Assembly (NCBI GenBank): GCA_050291245.1
Contig: JBNKJP010000022.1
Span: forward strand, 255,555 to 319,554
Direction of reading: 5' to 3'
Source of the DNA: Thiodiazotropha sp050291245
Lineage (GTDB): Bacteria > Pseudomonadota > Gammaproteobacteria > Chromatiales > Chromatiaceae
Length of the DNA: 64,000 nt
Position 1 is the stretch's first letter, and every line of letters begins with the position of its first letter. The position numbers were made by a program, and so were the translations under genes. Below, piece after piece: positions 53,698 through 61,592 of this stretch. A model generated the notes under the pieces. That model made no database searches. It worked only from the letters and a program-made list of their open reading frames with translations, and was not told the DNA's origin.

Positions 53698-53846
53698 GGG
53701 TGGAAAAGGACCGGCCTGGGGATAGAATGAAATTCAGGCCTTTTGTACCCTTCGAGAGGACGGTGTGACACTACACTAGCGCCACGCTGATAGGTCCAGG
53801 TTATACGTTACAACACACTTGACCGGATTTCAGGCGAGGTTGATCG

Positions 53847-54893
53847 ATGAACGGTTCTACGCTGCGGGATCTCTGCTGTGCGGTACAGCACAACTGCCAC
53901 ATCTCGGACGCTCGCCACGGTAGCGACTACGGACTCTGCACCTACCTGTTGAAGATGCGCGAGTACTACCGCTGGGAAAATGGCCTGGATTATGCCGCGC
54001 CTCTGTCCAGGGAGTCCGTGGGGGACTGGCTGAGCGCCCGTGAAGCACTTTGGGAAACCCTGAGCGAAGACAGCTTTACCCAACTGCCCCTTTACGATTG
54101 TCTGTACGACCCCTTCGACAGCGTATCTATCAATCAGGCACTCGAACCCCTGGGCCTGGTATACAGCGCCGGCTACGGGGCCAGAAACAAACCCCTGTTT
54201 TTTCTTGGTCACCTGGAACGCCGGGAGCAGCCCGAAGGGCTCTCCATCTGGGTGTCCGGCCGGGAGCTGGCCCGAGATCTGAGTTCACCCGCCGCCATGT
54301 CCCAGGGGGGACAGATCTACATCCGGCGCGAGTCTTTCCGTCGTTTGCTGTGGGAGAAACTGGAAAACTGGCGCTGGCATCGTCCCGATAATGCCCTGGG
54401 CCGGGCCTTTGGACACTACGACTTCGAGGGTCATCTGGAATCCGCTCTGGATCAGATGGTGGATAAGGAACTCGATGCCGTCATGCTGCACGAACAGGGT
54501 GAACATCTTGCCGGTGAGGCGCTCGGATCCGTCTGGAATGAGATGCTCCTCGAACTCGGTCACTCACCAGCGGAACTGATGGCCCGGGCGGTTCGGGATC
54601 ACTGGGCCGACTGCTTGGTTACCCTGCCGAGTCTGCTCGAGTCGCGGGATGCGGCGTCCCTGCATTTTTATATCGGTGGACTGACCGGTATGCGAAAAGA
54701 GATCTTCCCGGACCTGCTTGCCGCCTACGAAAACTGGCATGGCCAGAATGACTGGAAGGTGTTGGCCCAGTGCATTTCACGGGGAGTGCGTCATTGGTCG
54801 GAGGTTGCCCGTCAAATGATCGATGTGTATCGGACCGAGCCGGAACTGGCCAGGATCCGCATCAAGACAATGGTCGAGGCGAATCAACTTTGA
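53847..54893 (+). CDS. Conserved hypothetical protein, possibly Sfum_1244-like
   Basis: A 348-residue soluble protein without signal or membrane helix. The N-terminus (MNGSTLRDLCCAVQHNCHISDARHGSDYGLCTYLLKMREYYRW) is rich in Cys and His, and the rest is mostly helical. It recalls proteins named after Sfum_1244, but I cannot give a function. GAGG lies eight bases before the ATG. It is separated from truD by ~150 bases and followed by a repeat. Confidence 0.72.
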   Translation: MNGSTLRDLCCAVQHNCHISDARHGSDYGLCTYLLKMREYYRWENGLDYAAPLSRESVGDWLSAREALWETLSEDSFTQLPLYDCLYDPFDSVSINQALEPLGLVYSAGYGARNKPLFFLGHLERREQPEGLSIWVSGRELARDLSSPAAMSQGGQIYIRRESFRRLLWEKLENWRWHRPDNALGRAFGHYDFEGHLESALDQMVDKELDAVMLHEQGEHLAGEALGSVWNEMLLELGHSPAELMARAVRDHWADCLVTLPSLLESRDAASLHFYIGGLTGMRKEIFPDLLAAYENWHGQNDWKVLAQCISRGVRHWSEVARQMIDVYRTEPELARIRIKTMVEANQL

Positions 54894-54915
54894 GCCTAAT
54901 GGTACTTAGTTTTCT

Positions 54916-55020
54916 CGTTCCCACGCTCCGCGTGGGAATGCAGACCGGGGTACGAATCACTCGGCAGAGCAGATCGTTACAGCAGGCTTAGTATGCGTTC
55001 CCACGCAGAGCGTGGGAACG
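54916..55020. repeat. 105-bp palindrome doublet, copy 2
   Basis: Palindromes at 54916-54940 and 54996-55020 around a ~55-base spacer; the whole element is the reverse-oriented counterpart of 7221-7325, with most spacer positions matching. Confidence 0.85.
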
Positions 55021-55032
55021 AGAAGAAATTAT

Positions 55033-55079
55033 CCGCAAATGGACGCTAAATTTACTGGTCTTTCAGAGTCCATTTGCGG
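55033..55079. repeat. Inverted repeat ccgcaaatggac/gtccatttgcgg
   Basis: Perfect 12-base arms (55033-55044 and 55068-55079) with a 23-base loop, just beyond the stop of the minus-strand gene at 55081 and 13 bases from the palindrome doublet. It may be a terminator for that gene or part of another repeat family. Confidence 0.6.
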
Positions 55080-55080
55080 T

Positions 55081-55401
55081 TCAATAGTTGAACCGGGTCT
55101 CCTCGGGCTCGCCGTTGTTATCGATCACAACCTGTTTGACCCCGGGTAGGCGGTCTACGATATATCCCCCCGTCATGATCGCCATGGCCTCATTGTTTGT
55201 CTCAAGCGCGGTCAGCAGTTTCCCCGCGACCAGTTGACAGCGCTGTGTGGTATCGAGCTTGCGGACCCATTTCGGCCCCATCTGCCAACCCTGGTTCATG
55301 TCCTCGTCCATCTTGTCGAACGAGGTCTTCATGGATTTCGTATAATCATCCGGGATTTCCAGATTCATCGACCAGTCATCAATGATCAGATTCAATTGCA
55401 T
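55081..55401 (-). CDS. Small protein of unknown function
   Basis: A 106-residue protein beginning MQLNLIIDDWSMNLEIPDDY, with a Lys/Asp-rich, mainly helical middle and a C-terminal beta-like end (MTGGYIVDRLPGVKQVVID). No signal peptide, membrane segment or known motif. It is divergent from the 55471 gene with ~70 bases between. The conserved appearance and codon use support a real gene; the ribosome site is weak. Confidence 0.6.
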   Translation of the reverse strand: MQLNLIIDDWSMNLEIPDDYTKSMKTSFDKMDEDMNQGWQMGPKWVRKLDTTQRCQLVAGKLLTALETNNEAMAIMTGGYIVDRLPGVKQVVIDNNGEPEETRFNY

Positions 55402-55470
55402 GGTAAGGTTTTTACGTGTTAATGATGAAGGCCCCTAATAATCAATTTCCCGGAAGGTAAAATCAAGCGT

Positions 55471-55851
55471 ATGGAAGGTCAGGAATTATTGGCCGTGGTT
55501 GAGTTGGGTGGCTATCCCAACTTCATACCCCTGTATCAACGTTTTCACTACCGGGTGGAAATGGTCAATTCCGTACGCAAGGCCCAATCCTGGCTCAAGG
55601 GGCATCGCCCCGGAGTGGTGGTGGCGGAGTTCTACTCCGATCCCCAGTTTCGGGATCGCATGAGCAATCTTGAATCCCTGCTGGCGACACTCCAGCGATA
55701 TGGGGTCGAGGCAAGAATCATCGTGCTCATCGAAAACCGCTATCTGCCGCGTCTCGAGCAGGTGAAATCCCGTTACCGGGTCGATGAGGTGCTGACCTTT
55801 CCGGTTGATGAACAGGCCATGGAGTCCGCCCTGCAGCGGATAGCGTCATGA
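55471..55851 (+). CDS. Small protein of unknown function, receiver-like fold possible
   Basis: A 126-residue protein with alternating strands and helices (ELLAVVELGGYPNFI, RPGVVVAEFYSDP, ARIIVLIENRYLP, VDEVLTFPVDEQAMESAL) that resembles a degenerate response-regulator receiver fold, without a clear phospho-acceptor Asp pair. Thirty bases separate it from the dioxygenase gene on the same strand, so they may be cotranscribed. Confidence 0.6.
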   Translation: MEGQELLAVVELGGYPNFIPLYQRFHYRVEMVNSVRKAQSWLKGHRPGVVVAEFYSDPQFRDRMSNLESLLATLQRYGVEARIIVLIENRYLPRLEQVKSRYRVDEVLTFPVDEQAMESALQRIAS

Positions 55852-55880
55852 TAACCATTACACGATGAGATTTAATAATC

Positions 55881-56555
55881 ATGCTGGTAGAGATAGACGG
55901 ATTACTCGATTCGGTTCAATTGCAGAAAATCGGGCAGATTATTTCCCAGGCGGAATTTGTCGATGGACGGCTCACCGCAGGAATGGCGGCAAAGAAGGTC
56001 AAGAACAACCTGGAGCTCAAAGGCACGGCCCAGCAGATGGAACTGTTGATCCGCATCCTGACCAGCGCCATGGCCAATAACCCGGTGTTTCGCTCCGCGG
56101 TTCTGCCCTATCGTATGGCGGATCCGATCGTTGCCCGGTACCAGCCGGGAATGACCTATGGCGATCACGTGGATGATCCGCTCATGGGGTTGAGTGGTCA
56201 GCGTTTTCGTTCGGATGTCTCCATGACGATCTTTCTGCATGAACCGGACAGCTACGAAGGCGGAGAACTGGTGGTGCGAACCACATTCGGTGAAAAACAG
56301 GTCAAACTCAAGGCGGGCAGTGCGGTGATCTACCCCTCATCGAGTCTGCACCATGTCGCAGAGGTCACCCGGGGAGAGCGGCTGGTGGCTTTGGCCTGGA
56401 TTCAGAGTTATGTCCGTGATCCCAGTCGCAGGGAACTGCTGTTCGAACTGGATCAGGCCCGGGAGCACCTGTTGACCCACCACGCCGATGAGCCCACGAC
56501 GGGCCTGGTGGATAAGTCCTATGCGAATCTGCTGCGGATGTGGGGGGATGTGTAA
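55881..56555 (+). CDS. Fe(II)-dependent PKHD-type hydroxylase, PiuC-like
   Basis: A 224-residue oxygenase of the Fe(II)/2-oxoglutarate family. The iron motif HxD is in YGDHVDD near residue 94 and the distal His in SSSLHHVAEV near residue 155, with RGERLVALAWIQS following (2-oxoglutarate Arg). Members such as PiuC are linked to iron uptake; the substrate is unknown. It converges with the DsrC-like gene. Confidence 0.88.
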   Translation: MLVEIDGLLDSVQLQKIGQIISQAEFVDGRLTAGMAAKKVKNNLELKGTAQQMELLIRILTSAMANNPVFRSAVLPYRMADPIVARYQPGMTYGDHVDDPLMGLSGQRFRSDVSMTIFLHEPDSYEGGELVVRTTFGEKQVKLKAGSAVIYPSSSLHHVAEVTRGERLVALAWIQSYVRDPSRRELLFELDQAREHLLTHHADEPTTGLVDKSYANLLRMWGDV

Positions 56556-56597
56556 AGGTTGTTGGATGAAAGGGGTGAACCGGTTGGATTCCCCTCA

Positions 56598-56632
56598 GAC
56601 CCGGAATGCCCCTGATACCGGGGCATCGGGTC
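56598..56632. terminator. Hairpin between converging genes
   Basis: Stem gacccg..tgcccc / ggggca..cgggtc with a seven-base loop. No T-run, but it could limit read-through in both directions between the dioxygenase and the DsrC-like gene. Confidence 0.45.
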
Positions 56633-56648
56633 GTCAGGGTGGCGATCA

Positions 56649-56990
56649 GTAACCGCCTTTACGCTTGGTTTCCGGCAGTCCGGCCACCTTGCTGGCCTGT
56701 TTGGCCGGGCCTTTCGGAAAGTGCACATACAGAGACTTGGCGTCTACTTTGCCCTCATCAGACCACAGGTCCTTGAAGTGTTTGACCATGTGACGTTCGT
56801 TGGGCTGGTTGCCACCATTGTTGAAATACTCATCACGCAGATAGTTGATGATGTCCCAGGACTTTTCCGAGAGGCTGAGTCCCTCCTGGTCCGCAATGAC
56901 TTTCGCGACATCTTCGCTCCAGTCGGTTTGATCCACCAGATAGCCATTGGCATCCGCCTCAATGGTTTTACCGTTTACTTCGTAAGACAT
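56649..56990 (-). CDS. DsrC/TusE-family protein lacking both conserved cysteines (RspA-like)
   Basis: A 114-residue protein with the complete DsrC/TusE fold (VNGKTIEADANGYLVDQTDW, LSLSEKSWDIINYLRDEYF, YVHFPKGPAKQASKVAGLP). The C-terminal arm that carries sulfur in DsrC is altered: the first cysteine position is S100, and the penultimate cysteine is replaced by a KRKGGY tail. So it cannot carry sulfur as DsrC does. Cysteine-free DsrC homologues have been grouped as regulatory sulfur-related proteins (RspA). AGGAGA precedes the ATG. It is the last gene of a reversed cluster beside the dsr operon, where the genuine dsrC is also encoded. Confidence 0.9.
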
Positions 56991-57002
56991 TGATCTCTCC
57001 TA

Positions 57003-57031
57003 ACAAAAAAACACGGGGTAAGGTACCCCAT
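57003..57031 (-). terminator. Terminator-like hairpin between the Cas6-like and DsrC-like genes
   Basis: On the minus strand: ggggta-cct-taccccgt followed by seven T, ending a few bases before the AGGAGA of the DsrC-like gene. It may be an attenuator, or mark the end of one transcript and start of another. Confidence 0.6.
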
Positions 57032-57120
57032 ATTGCTTAAGTATCATTGTTTTAAGGGTTGTTATCGCGCCATCGGTCGGTACAACTTGCGGTCGATGGC
57101 CGCTGATCCAATCGACTATG

Positions 57121-57783
57121 TTAAACAGTCTTGTGTGGAATAAACAAGCCGAAACCACGGTTTCGCAGAGGTCCCAACCCCTCTTCCTGCAGGGTGACGG
57201 CGTCATCCAGGGGTAGACCGGCAACCATCAGGCTCTGCGTCGAGATTGTTCCCCCGGGGCTTTTGAACTCCGTGCCTTTGCCGCAGAGAACCTTTTTGAA
57301 ATCCAGCTTCAGCGCGTTCAGCATCGCCAGGGAAGCCTGAAGAAACTCTTCCTCGGTTTGCCCATCCTCGACCACCATGTGGCGGCAATATAGGGTGGTG
57401 GTGATGCCAAGCGGGCGGGTATGTCCCGCACCGATCTCCAGTGTATGTCCGTCGAGTTCGAATCTCTGGCCACTCAGGAGGGATATGGCGTCCTCGACCC
57501 TTTCCCTGGGCAGACGCAGGATCAGCGGAGTACGGCGGGACAGATAGAGCGGCTCGTTACCGTTCGCGGGGCGCTCCCAGCCGTTCTTAGAATCCGCGCC
57601 GTGAATCAGATGCAAACCGGCGCGGGGCTCTTCCGCAAACCAGGGCAGGGCCTGGTGAATCGCCTCCGAGAGGCTCCAGGCATGGTCAATGGGCAGGCTG
57701 GAGCAGCGAATCTTGAAGATAACATCCAGCACTTCCTGGGGGACCACGAAACGCTCTTCATCGATCTCTTCTTTCCAATACAT
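57121..57783 (-). CDS. Cas6/Cmx6-like RNA-binding protein, no CRISPR array in window
   Basis: A 220-residue protein similar to the type I-MYXAN Cas6/Cmx6 family. The N-terminal half starts from VIFKIRCSSLPIDHAWSLSEA, with H34 where Cas6 proteins often have a catalytic His, followed by LYLSRRTPLILRLPRERVED and the GHTLEIGAGHTRPLG region. The C-terminus has a Cas6-type glycine-rich loop, GLGPLRNRGFGLF (residues 202-214). No cas gene or CRISPR array is present within the window. Its neighbours are an RspA-like protein and the divergent dsr operon, so it may process or bind RNA of a different kind. This function is inference; the fold is well supported. Confidence 0.75.
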   Translation of the reverse strand: MYWKEEIDEERFVVPQEVLDVIFKIRCSSLPIDHAWSLSEAIHQALPWFAEEPRAGLHLIHGADSKNGWERPANGNEPLYLSRRTPLILRLPRERVEDAISLLSGQRFELDGHTLEIGAGHTRPLGITTTLYCRHMVVEDGQTEEEFLQASLAMLNALKLDFKKVLCGKGTEFKSPGGTISTQSLMVAGLPLDDAVTLQEEGLGPLRNRGFGLFIPHKTV

Positions 57784-57794
57784 GACCTCGACCC

Positions 57795-58502
57795 CTACGC
57801 CTCGGGGATCCTGCTGCGCAGCAGATCCCGGTCAAACCACCAGTCGCCTTCGACGATCACATCCAGAACCTTGGCCAGGCGCGGGAGAAACTCACTGGGG
57901 TCGTTCAACGCCATGCGCTCCACCCAGAAATCGAAAATCTCCTGCTCTTCGACCTGGCTGTGACGCCGAGCAACCTGTCCCAGCAGTTGGTTGGTGAAGA
58001 AACGCAAATCCTCCCGCTCCTGACCTTCCGCGCGCAGATCCACCAGGTAGCAAGCGGTTGCCGCGGCGATCGCCGCGCCATCGGAATTGTCCGGGGTTTC
58101 ATCGATGAGGTGTTGGAGCATGGCGACACTCAATTCCGGATCGACCGGAAAGGTCACCCCGAGCCAGATACCTTGCGCCAGGGCCTTGACCGCATCTTTC
58201 TGATCCGCCTGATAGATGATGTCACAGGCCTCCACGGCGGCCTGCCAGAGTTCCAGTTCAAGGGCCCTGGCCAGGTTTTCCTGGGCGCCTTGCCAGGCCT
58301 CTTCACGCCGATCCAGGTCCAACAGGATGTAACCTTTGGCCATTTCGAGTTGCAGGCGTTCGCTTGGGGGGGCGTCGGCAGGCAGGTTGTCCCACTGCTC
58401 CCGGTTCTCCTGAAGCTTCAACTCCAGCAGTTTGCTGGATTTGACCGCATCCTCGGAACACTCGTTATCGCCTAAAAAGGTTTCTGCTTCCAGGTACTTC
58501 AC
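57795..58502 (-). CDS. Helical-repeat-like protein of unknown function
   Basis: A 235-residue, acidic, all-helical soluble protein with pairs of helices that look like TPR units (LLELKLQENREQWDNL, GYILLDLDRREEAWQGAQENLARALELELWQAAVEACDIIYQAD). There are no catalytic motifs and no signal peptide. It ends 11 bases before the Cas6-like gene, so the two are probably cotranscribed. I do not recognise the family. Confidence 0.72.
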   Translation of the reverse strand: MKYLEAETFLGDNECSEDAVKSSKLLELKLQENREQWDNLPADAPPSERLQLEMAKGYILLDLDRREEAWQGAQENLARALELELWQAAVEACDIIYQADQKDAVKALAQGIWLGVTFPVDPELSVAMLQHLIDETPDNSDGAAIAAATACYLVDLRAEGQEREDLRFFTNQLLGQVARRHSQVEEQEIFDFWVERMALNDPSEFLPRLAKVLDVIVEGDWWFDRDLLRSRIPEA

Positions 58503-58534
58503 AGGATTTCTCGCATATATATAGTGACAACCCG

Positions 58535-58711
58535 CTAGGTAAAGGCCGCTTCAAGGCGGTCTTCCCAGTTATCCGGGGTGTCGGTGAAAGGGGGTTTGAC
58601 ATCGATGCGGAAAAAGATCTCCGTCTTGGAGTGCTCTTTCACGACCACCAGGAGTTGCTCGAAGTTATCGACCTCCGGGTGTTGCATCATGATTTCGCTC
58701 AGGTACAGCAT
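58535..58711 (-). CDS. Small 58-residue protein, possibly first gene of the cluster
   Basis: An ORF reading MLYLSEIMMQHPEVDNFEQL at the start and VKPPFTDTPDNWEDRLEAAF at the end, followed by Thr and TAG. It is 32 bases upstream of the helical-repeat gene on the same strand. The sequence is balanced, without rare codons, and has a compact alpha/beta appearance, so it looks like a real small gene. No strong ribosome site is visible and the family is unknown. Confidence 0.6.
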   Translation of the reverse strand: MLYLSEIMMQHPEVDNFEQLLVVVKEHSKTEIFFRIDVKPPFTDTPDNWEDRLEAAFT

Positions 58712-59164
58712 ATTTCGGCTCGTTAAATACTTAGTAAAATACTTGGGTATTGCTATTGAACATCAAGCCCCGCAGGGGATCAAGTCCTCGTGCTTATGTT
58801 ATACCGCGATTTCATCCCATTGAGAAAAAGTGGATTAAGTTCAATTGAACCTACTCCTAAGAGATAGCCTTTAACTTGTTCAGATATGAGAAATTAGTCT
58901 TCCGAAAGCTTTTTTATTGGGGCAAAGATTGCAAAAAGATCTATCCCAAAAGGGATAGTAATGACTATCACTGACCCCCCCATCGGAAGGATATGGGTCT
59001 GCATTAGGAATCCCTAAACTTGCTGCCCAGTAGATCAGGCCCTGCCTGTGACGGTTTCGATTGCGAGTCGGCGGGCCATATTCTGCGTGCTGGTGTTCAG
59101 CCAATAAGAACAGGATATGCCAAACGCTGAAGACCGAGATAAACGACCATTGGGAGATACAGTG
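58712..59164. promoter_or_regulatory. Divergent regulatory region between the small protein gene and dsrA
   Basis: About 450 bases carrying promoters for the reversed cluster and the dsr operon. Visible structures are a repeated 9-mer (taaatactt at 58724-58732, aaaatactt at 58736-58744), a perfect 12-base palindrome GTTCAATTGAAC (58839-58850) that could be an operator, and a hairpin ctatccc/gggatag (58941-58958). No -35/-10 pair was assigned. Confidence 0.55.
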
Positions 59165-60406
59165 ATGGCAAAACAGATGCATGATACCCCGATGCTTGAT
59201 CAGCTGGAGAGCGGCCCTTGGCCCTCGTTCGTCACCGGCCTCAAGCGTCTCGCCCAAGACAACGACATGATGGTTGACCTGCTGGGTCAGCTTGAAACCT
59301 CCTACGAGACCCGCAAAGGCTACTGGAAAGGTGGCACCGTGGGCGTCATCGGTTATGGCGGCGGTATCATCCCCCGTTTCACCGAACTGAAAAAAGACGG
59401 TCAGGCGCTGTTTCCGGCCGCCGCCGAATTCCATACCCTGCGTATCATGCCGCCTCCTGGCATGCACTACGACACCAACACCATCCGCAAATTCTGCGAC
59501 ATCTGGGAAAAATACGGTTCCGGCCTGATTGCCTTCCATGGTCAGTCTGGCGATATCATGTTCCAGGGTTGCACCACCGACAATGTCCAGCCCGCTTTCG
59601 ATGAACTCAACGAGATGGGTTTTGACCTGGGTGGCGCAGGCCCCGCTGTGCGTACCGGCATGTCCTGCGTGGGCGCCGCGCGTTGCGAAAACTCCTGCTT
59701 CGACGAAGGCCGCACCATGCGCATGCTGGTCAACAATGCCCTCGACGACATGCACCGTCCGGCCCTGCCTTACAAGTTCAAATACAAGGTCTCCGGTTGC
59801 CCGAACGACTGCATGAACTCCGTACAGCGCGCTGACCTGGCGACCATCGGCACCTGGCGCGATGATATGAAAGTTGATCAGGAAGAGATCAAGAAATTCG
59901 TCGAAACCAAGGGTCGCAAGTATGTGATCGACAATGTCATCACCCGTTGCCCGACCCAGGCCCTGTCCCTCAACGACGACGACACCCTGGCAGTGGATAA
60001 TCCCTCCTGCGTACGTTGCATGCACTGCATCAACGTCATGCCTAAAGCCCTCTCTCCTGGAGATGACAAAGGTGTGACCCTGCTGTGTGGCGGTAAACGC
60101 ACTCTGAAGATCGGCGACCTGCTGGGTACGGTCATCGTACCTTTCATGAAGCTTGAATCGGACGAAGACTTCGAAACCCTCGGCGAACTGGCTACCGAGA
60201 TCCTGGACTTCTTTGCTGAGAACGCTCTGGAGCACGAGCGTACCGGTGAGATGATCGAGCGTATCGGTCTGGCTAACTTCCTGGAAGGTATTGGTCTGGA
60301 GATTGATCCGAATATGATCAACAGTCCTCGTATGAACCCATATGTCCGCATGGACGGCTGGGACGACGAAGTGGCCAAGTGGGAAGAACGCAAGGCTGCC
60401 AGCTGA
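59165..60406 (+). CDS. dsrA: Dissimilatory sulfite reductase, oxidative type, alpha subunit
   Basis: Catalytic subunit of reverse-acting sulfite reductase, which oxidises reduced sulfur delivered by DsrC to sulfite. The 413-residue protein has the siroheme-[4Fe-4S] ligands CVGAARC and CPNDC, and a ferredoxin-type domain (ITRCPTQAL, CVRCMHC). I chose ATG 59165 because GGAG lies eight bases upstream and the family begins there; the frame is open from 59117. Overall it resembles DsrA of purple sulfur bacteria. First gene of dsrABEFHCM. Confidence 0.98.
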   Translation: MAKQMHDTPMLDQLESGPWPSFVTGLKRLAQDNDMMVDLLGQLETSYETRKGYWKGGTVGVIGYGGGIIPRFTELKKDGQALFPAAAEFHTLRIMPPPGMHYDTNTIRKFCDIWEKYGSGLIAFHGQSGDIMFQGCTTDNVQPAFDELNEMGFDLGGAGPAVRTGMSCVGAARCENSCFDEGRTMRMLVNNALDDMHRPALPYKFKYKVSGCPNDCMNSVQRADLATIGTWRDDMKVDQEEIKKFVETKGRKYVIDNVITRCPTQALSLNDDDTLAVDNPSCVRCMHCINVMPKALSPGDDKGVTLLCGGKRTLKIGDLLGTVIVPFMKLESDEDFETLGELATEILDFFAENALEHERTGEMIERIGLANFLEGIGLEIDPNMINSPRMNPYVRMDGWDDEVAKWEERKAAS

Positions 60407-60489
60407 TCCCGTTTAAGGTTTGTACGCGGCGTTATAGGCAAAAGCCAACGCTACTAAATGAATAAGATAAGAGCTATTTGGAGATAATT

Positions 60490-61560
60490 ATGTCCGAACC
60501 TCGCATGCCAATTGAGAGTGGTGTACCGGAGATGGATCCATACCTGCATCCGGTATTGAAGAAAAACTATGGTGACTGGAAGTTTCATGATCGTCCGCGT
60601 CCTGGCGTACTGCGCCACGTAGCGAACAGCGGCGACCAGATCTGGACTGTACGCGCTGGTACTCCGCGTCAGATGGATGTGGGTATGATTCGTCAACTCA
60701 TGGATATCGGTGACGAATTTGCTGAAGGCTTCGTCCGTTTCACCACCCGTTCCAACATTGAATACATGGTCAGCGAAGAGTCCAAGGTACAGCCTTTGAT
60801 CGATAAGTTGACCGCTGATGGTTTCCCTATCGGTGGTACCGGTAACTCCGTATCCATGATCGCCCACACCCAGGGTTGGTTGCACTGCGATATTCCTGGT
60901 ACCGACGCCTCTGGTGCGGTTAAGGCCCTGATGGACGACCTGATCGATGAGTTCCAGAAAGAAGAGATGCCGAACCGGGTTAAGCTGACCACCTCCTGCT
61001 GCCAGATCAACTGCGGCGGCCAGGGTGATATCGCTATCAACATCCAGCACACCAAGCCGCCCAAGATCGATCACGATCAAGTGGCCAACGTATGTGAGCG
61101 TCCAACCGTTGTGGCTCGTTGCCCGGTAGCTGCTATCCGTCCTGCCATGGTTAATGGCAAGCCTTCTCTGGAAGTGGATGAGCGTAAGTGCGTATGCTGC
61201 GGAGCCTGTTTTCCACCATGCCCGCCGATGCAGATTAACGATCCGGTGAATTCCAATTTCGCTATCTGGGTTGGTGGTAAGAGTTCCAACGCCCGTAGCA
61301 AGCCGACCTTCCACAAGCTGGTGGCTTCCAATGTGCCGAACAACCCGCCACGCTGGCCGGAGGTTTCCGATATCGTGAAGAGAATCCTTTCTGCATACAA
61401 AGAGGATGCCAAGGATTACGAGCGTATCGGCGAGTGGGCTACCCGTATCGGTTGGGGTAGTTTCTTCGAGAAGACCGGTCTGCCATTTACCAAGTACCAC
61501 ATTGACAACTGGCGCGGTGGGCGCGTAAACCTGAACGCCTCCAACCATGTGCGCTTCTAA
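60490..61560 (+). CDS. dsrB: Dissimilatory sulfite reductase, oxidative type, beta subunit
   Basis: Partner of DsrA in the cytoplasmic alpha2beta2 enzyme. The 356 residues contain the cysteine groups TTSCCQINCGG and CVCCGACFPPCPP for siroheme-linked and ferredoxin clusters. The start is at 60490, with GGAG six bases upstream, rather than 60478. It follows dsrA by 83 bases. Confidence 0.97.
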   Translation: MSEPRMPIESGVPEMDPYLHPVLKKNYGDWKFHDRPRPGVLRHVANSGDQIWTVRAGTPRQMDVGMIRQLMDIGDEFAEGFVRFTTRSNIEYMVSEESKVQPLIDKLTADGFPIGGTGNSVSMIAHTQGWLHCDIPGTDASGAVKALMDDLIDEFQKEEMPNRVKLTTSCCQINCGGQGDIAINIQHTKPPKIDHDQVANVCERPTVVARCPVAAIRPAMVNGKPSLEVDERKCVCCGACFPPCPPMQINDPVNSNFAIWVGGKSSNARSKPTFHKLVASNVPNNPPRWPEVSDIVKRILSAYKEDAKDYERIGEWATRIGWGSFFEKTGLPFTKYHIDNWRGGRVNLNASNHVRF

Positions 61561-61592
61561 GTCGCTTTGACGGTTACTGGAAAGGATAGAAA

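Noticed and set aside
57121..57783. A CRISPR locus around the Cas6-like gene
   Set aside because: No regularly spaced direct repeats and no cas1, cas2, cas3 or Cascade genes were seen in the window, so only the orphan protein is reported.
58748..58765. FNR box (attgaacatcaag) upstream of dsrA
   Set aside because: The half-sites are too close; an FNR box needs TTGAT-N4-ATCAA.
58880..60235. 451-residue minus-strand ORF over dsrA
   Set aside because: Antisense to dsrA; no family resemblance and it crosses the dsrA promoter region.
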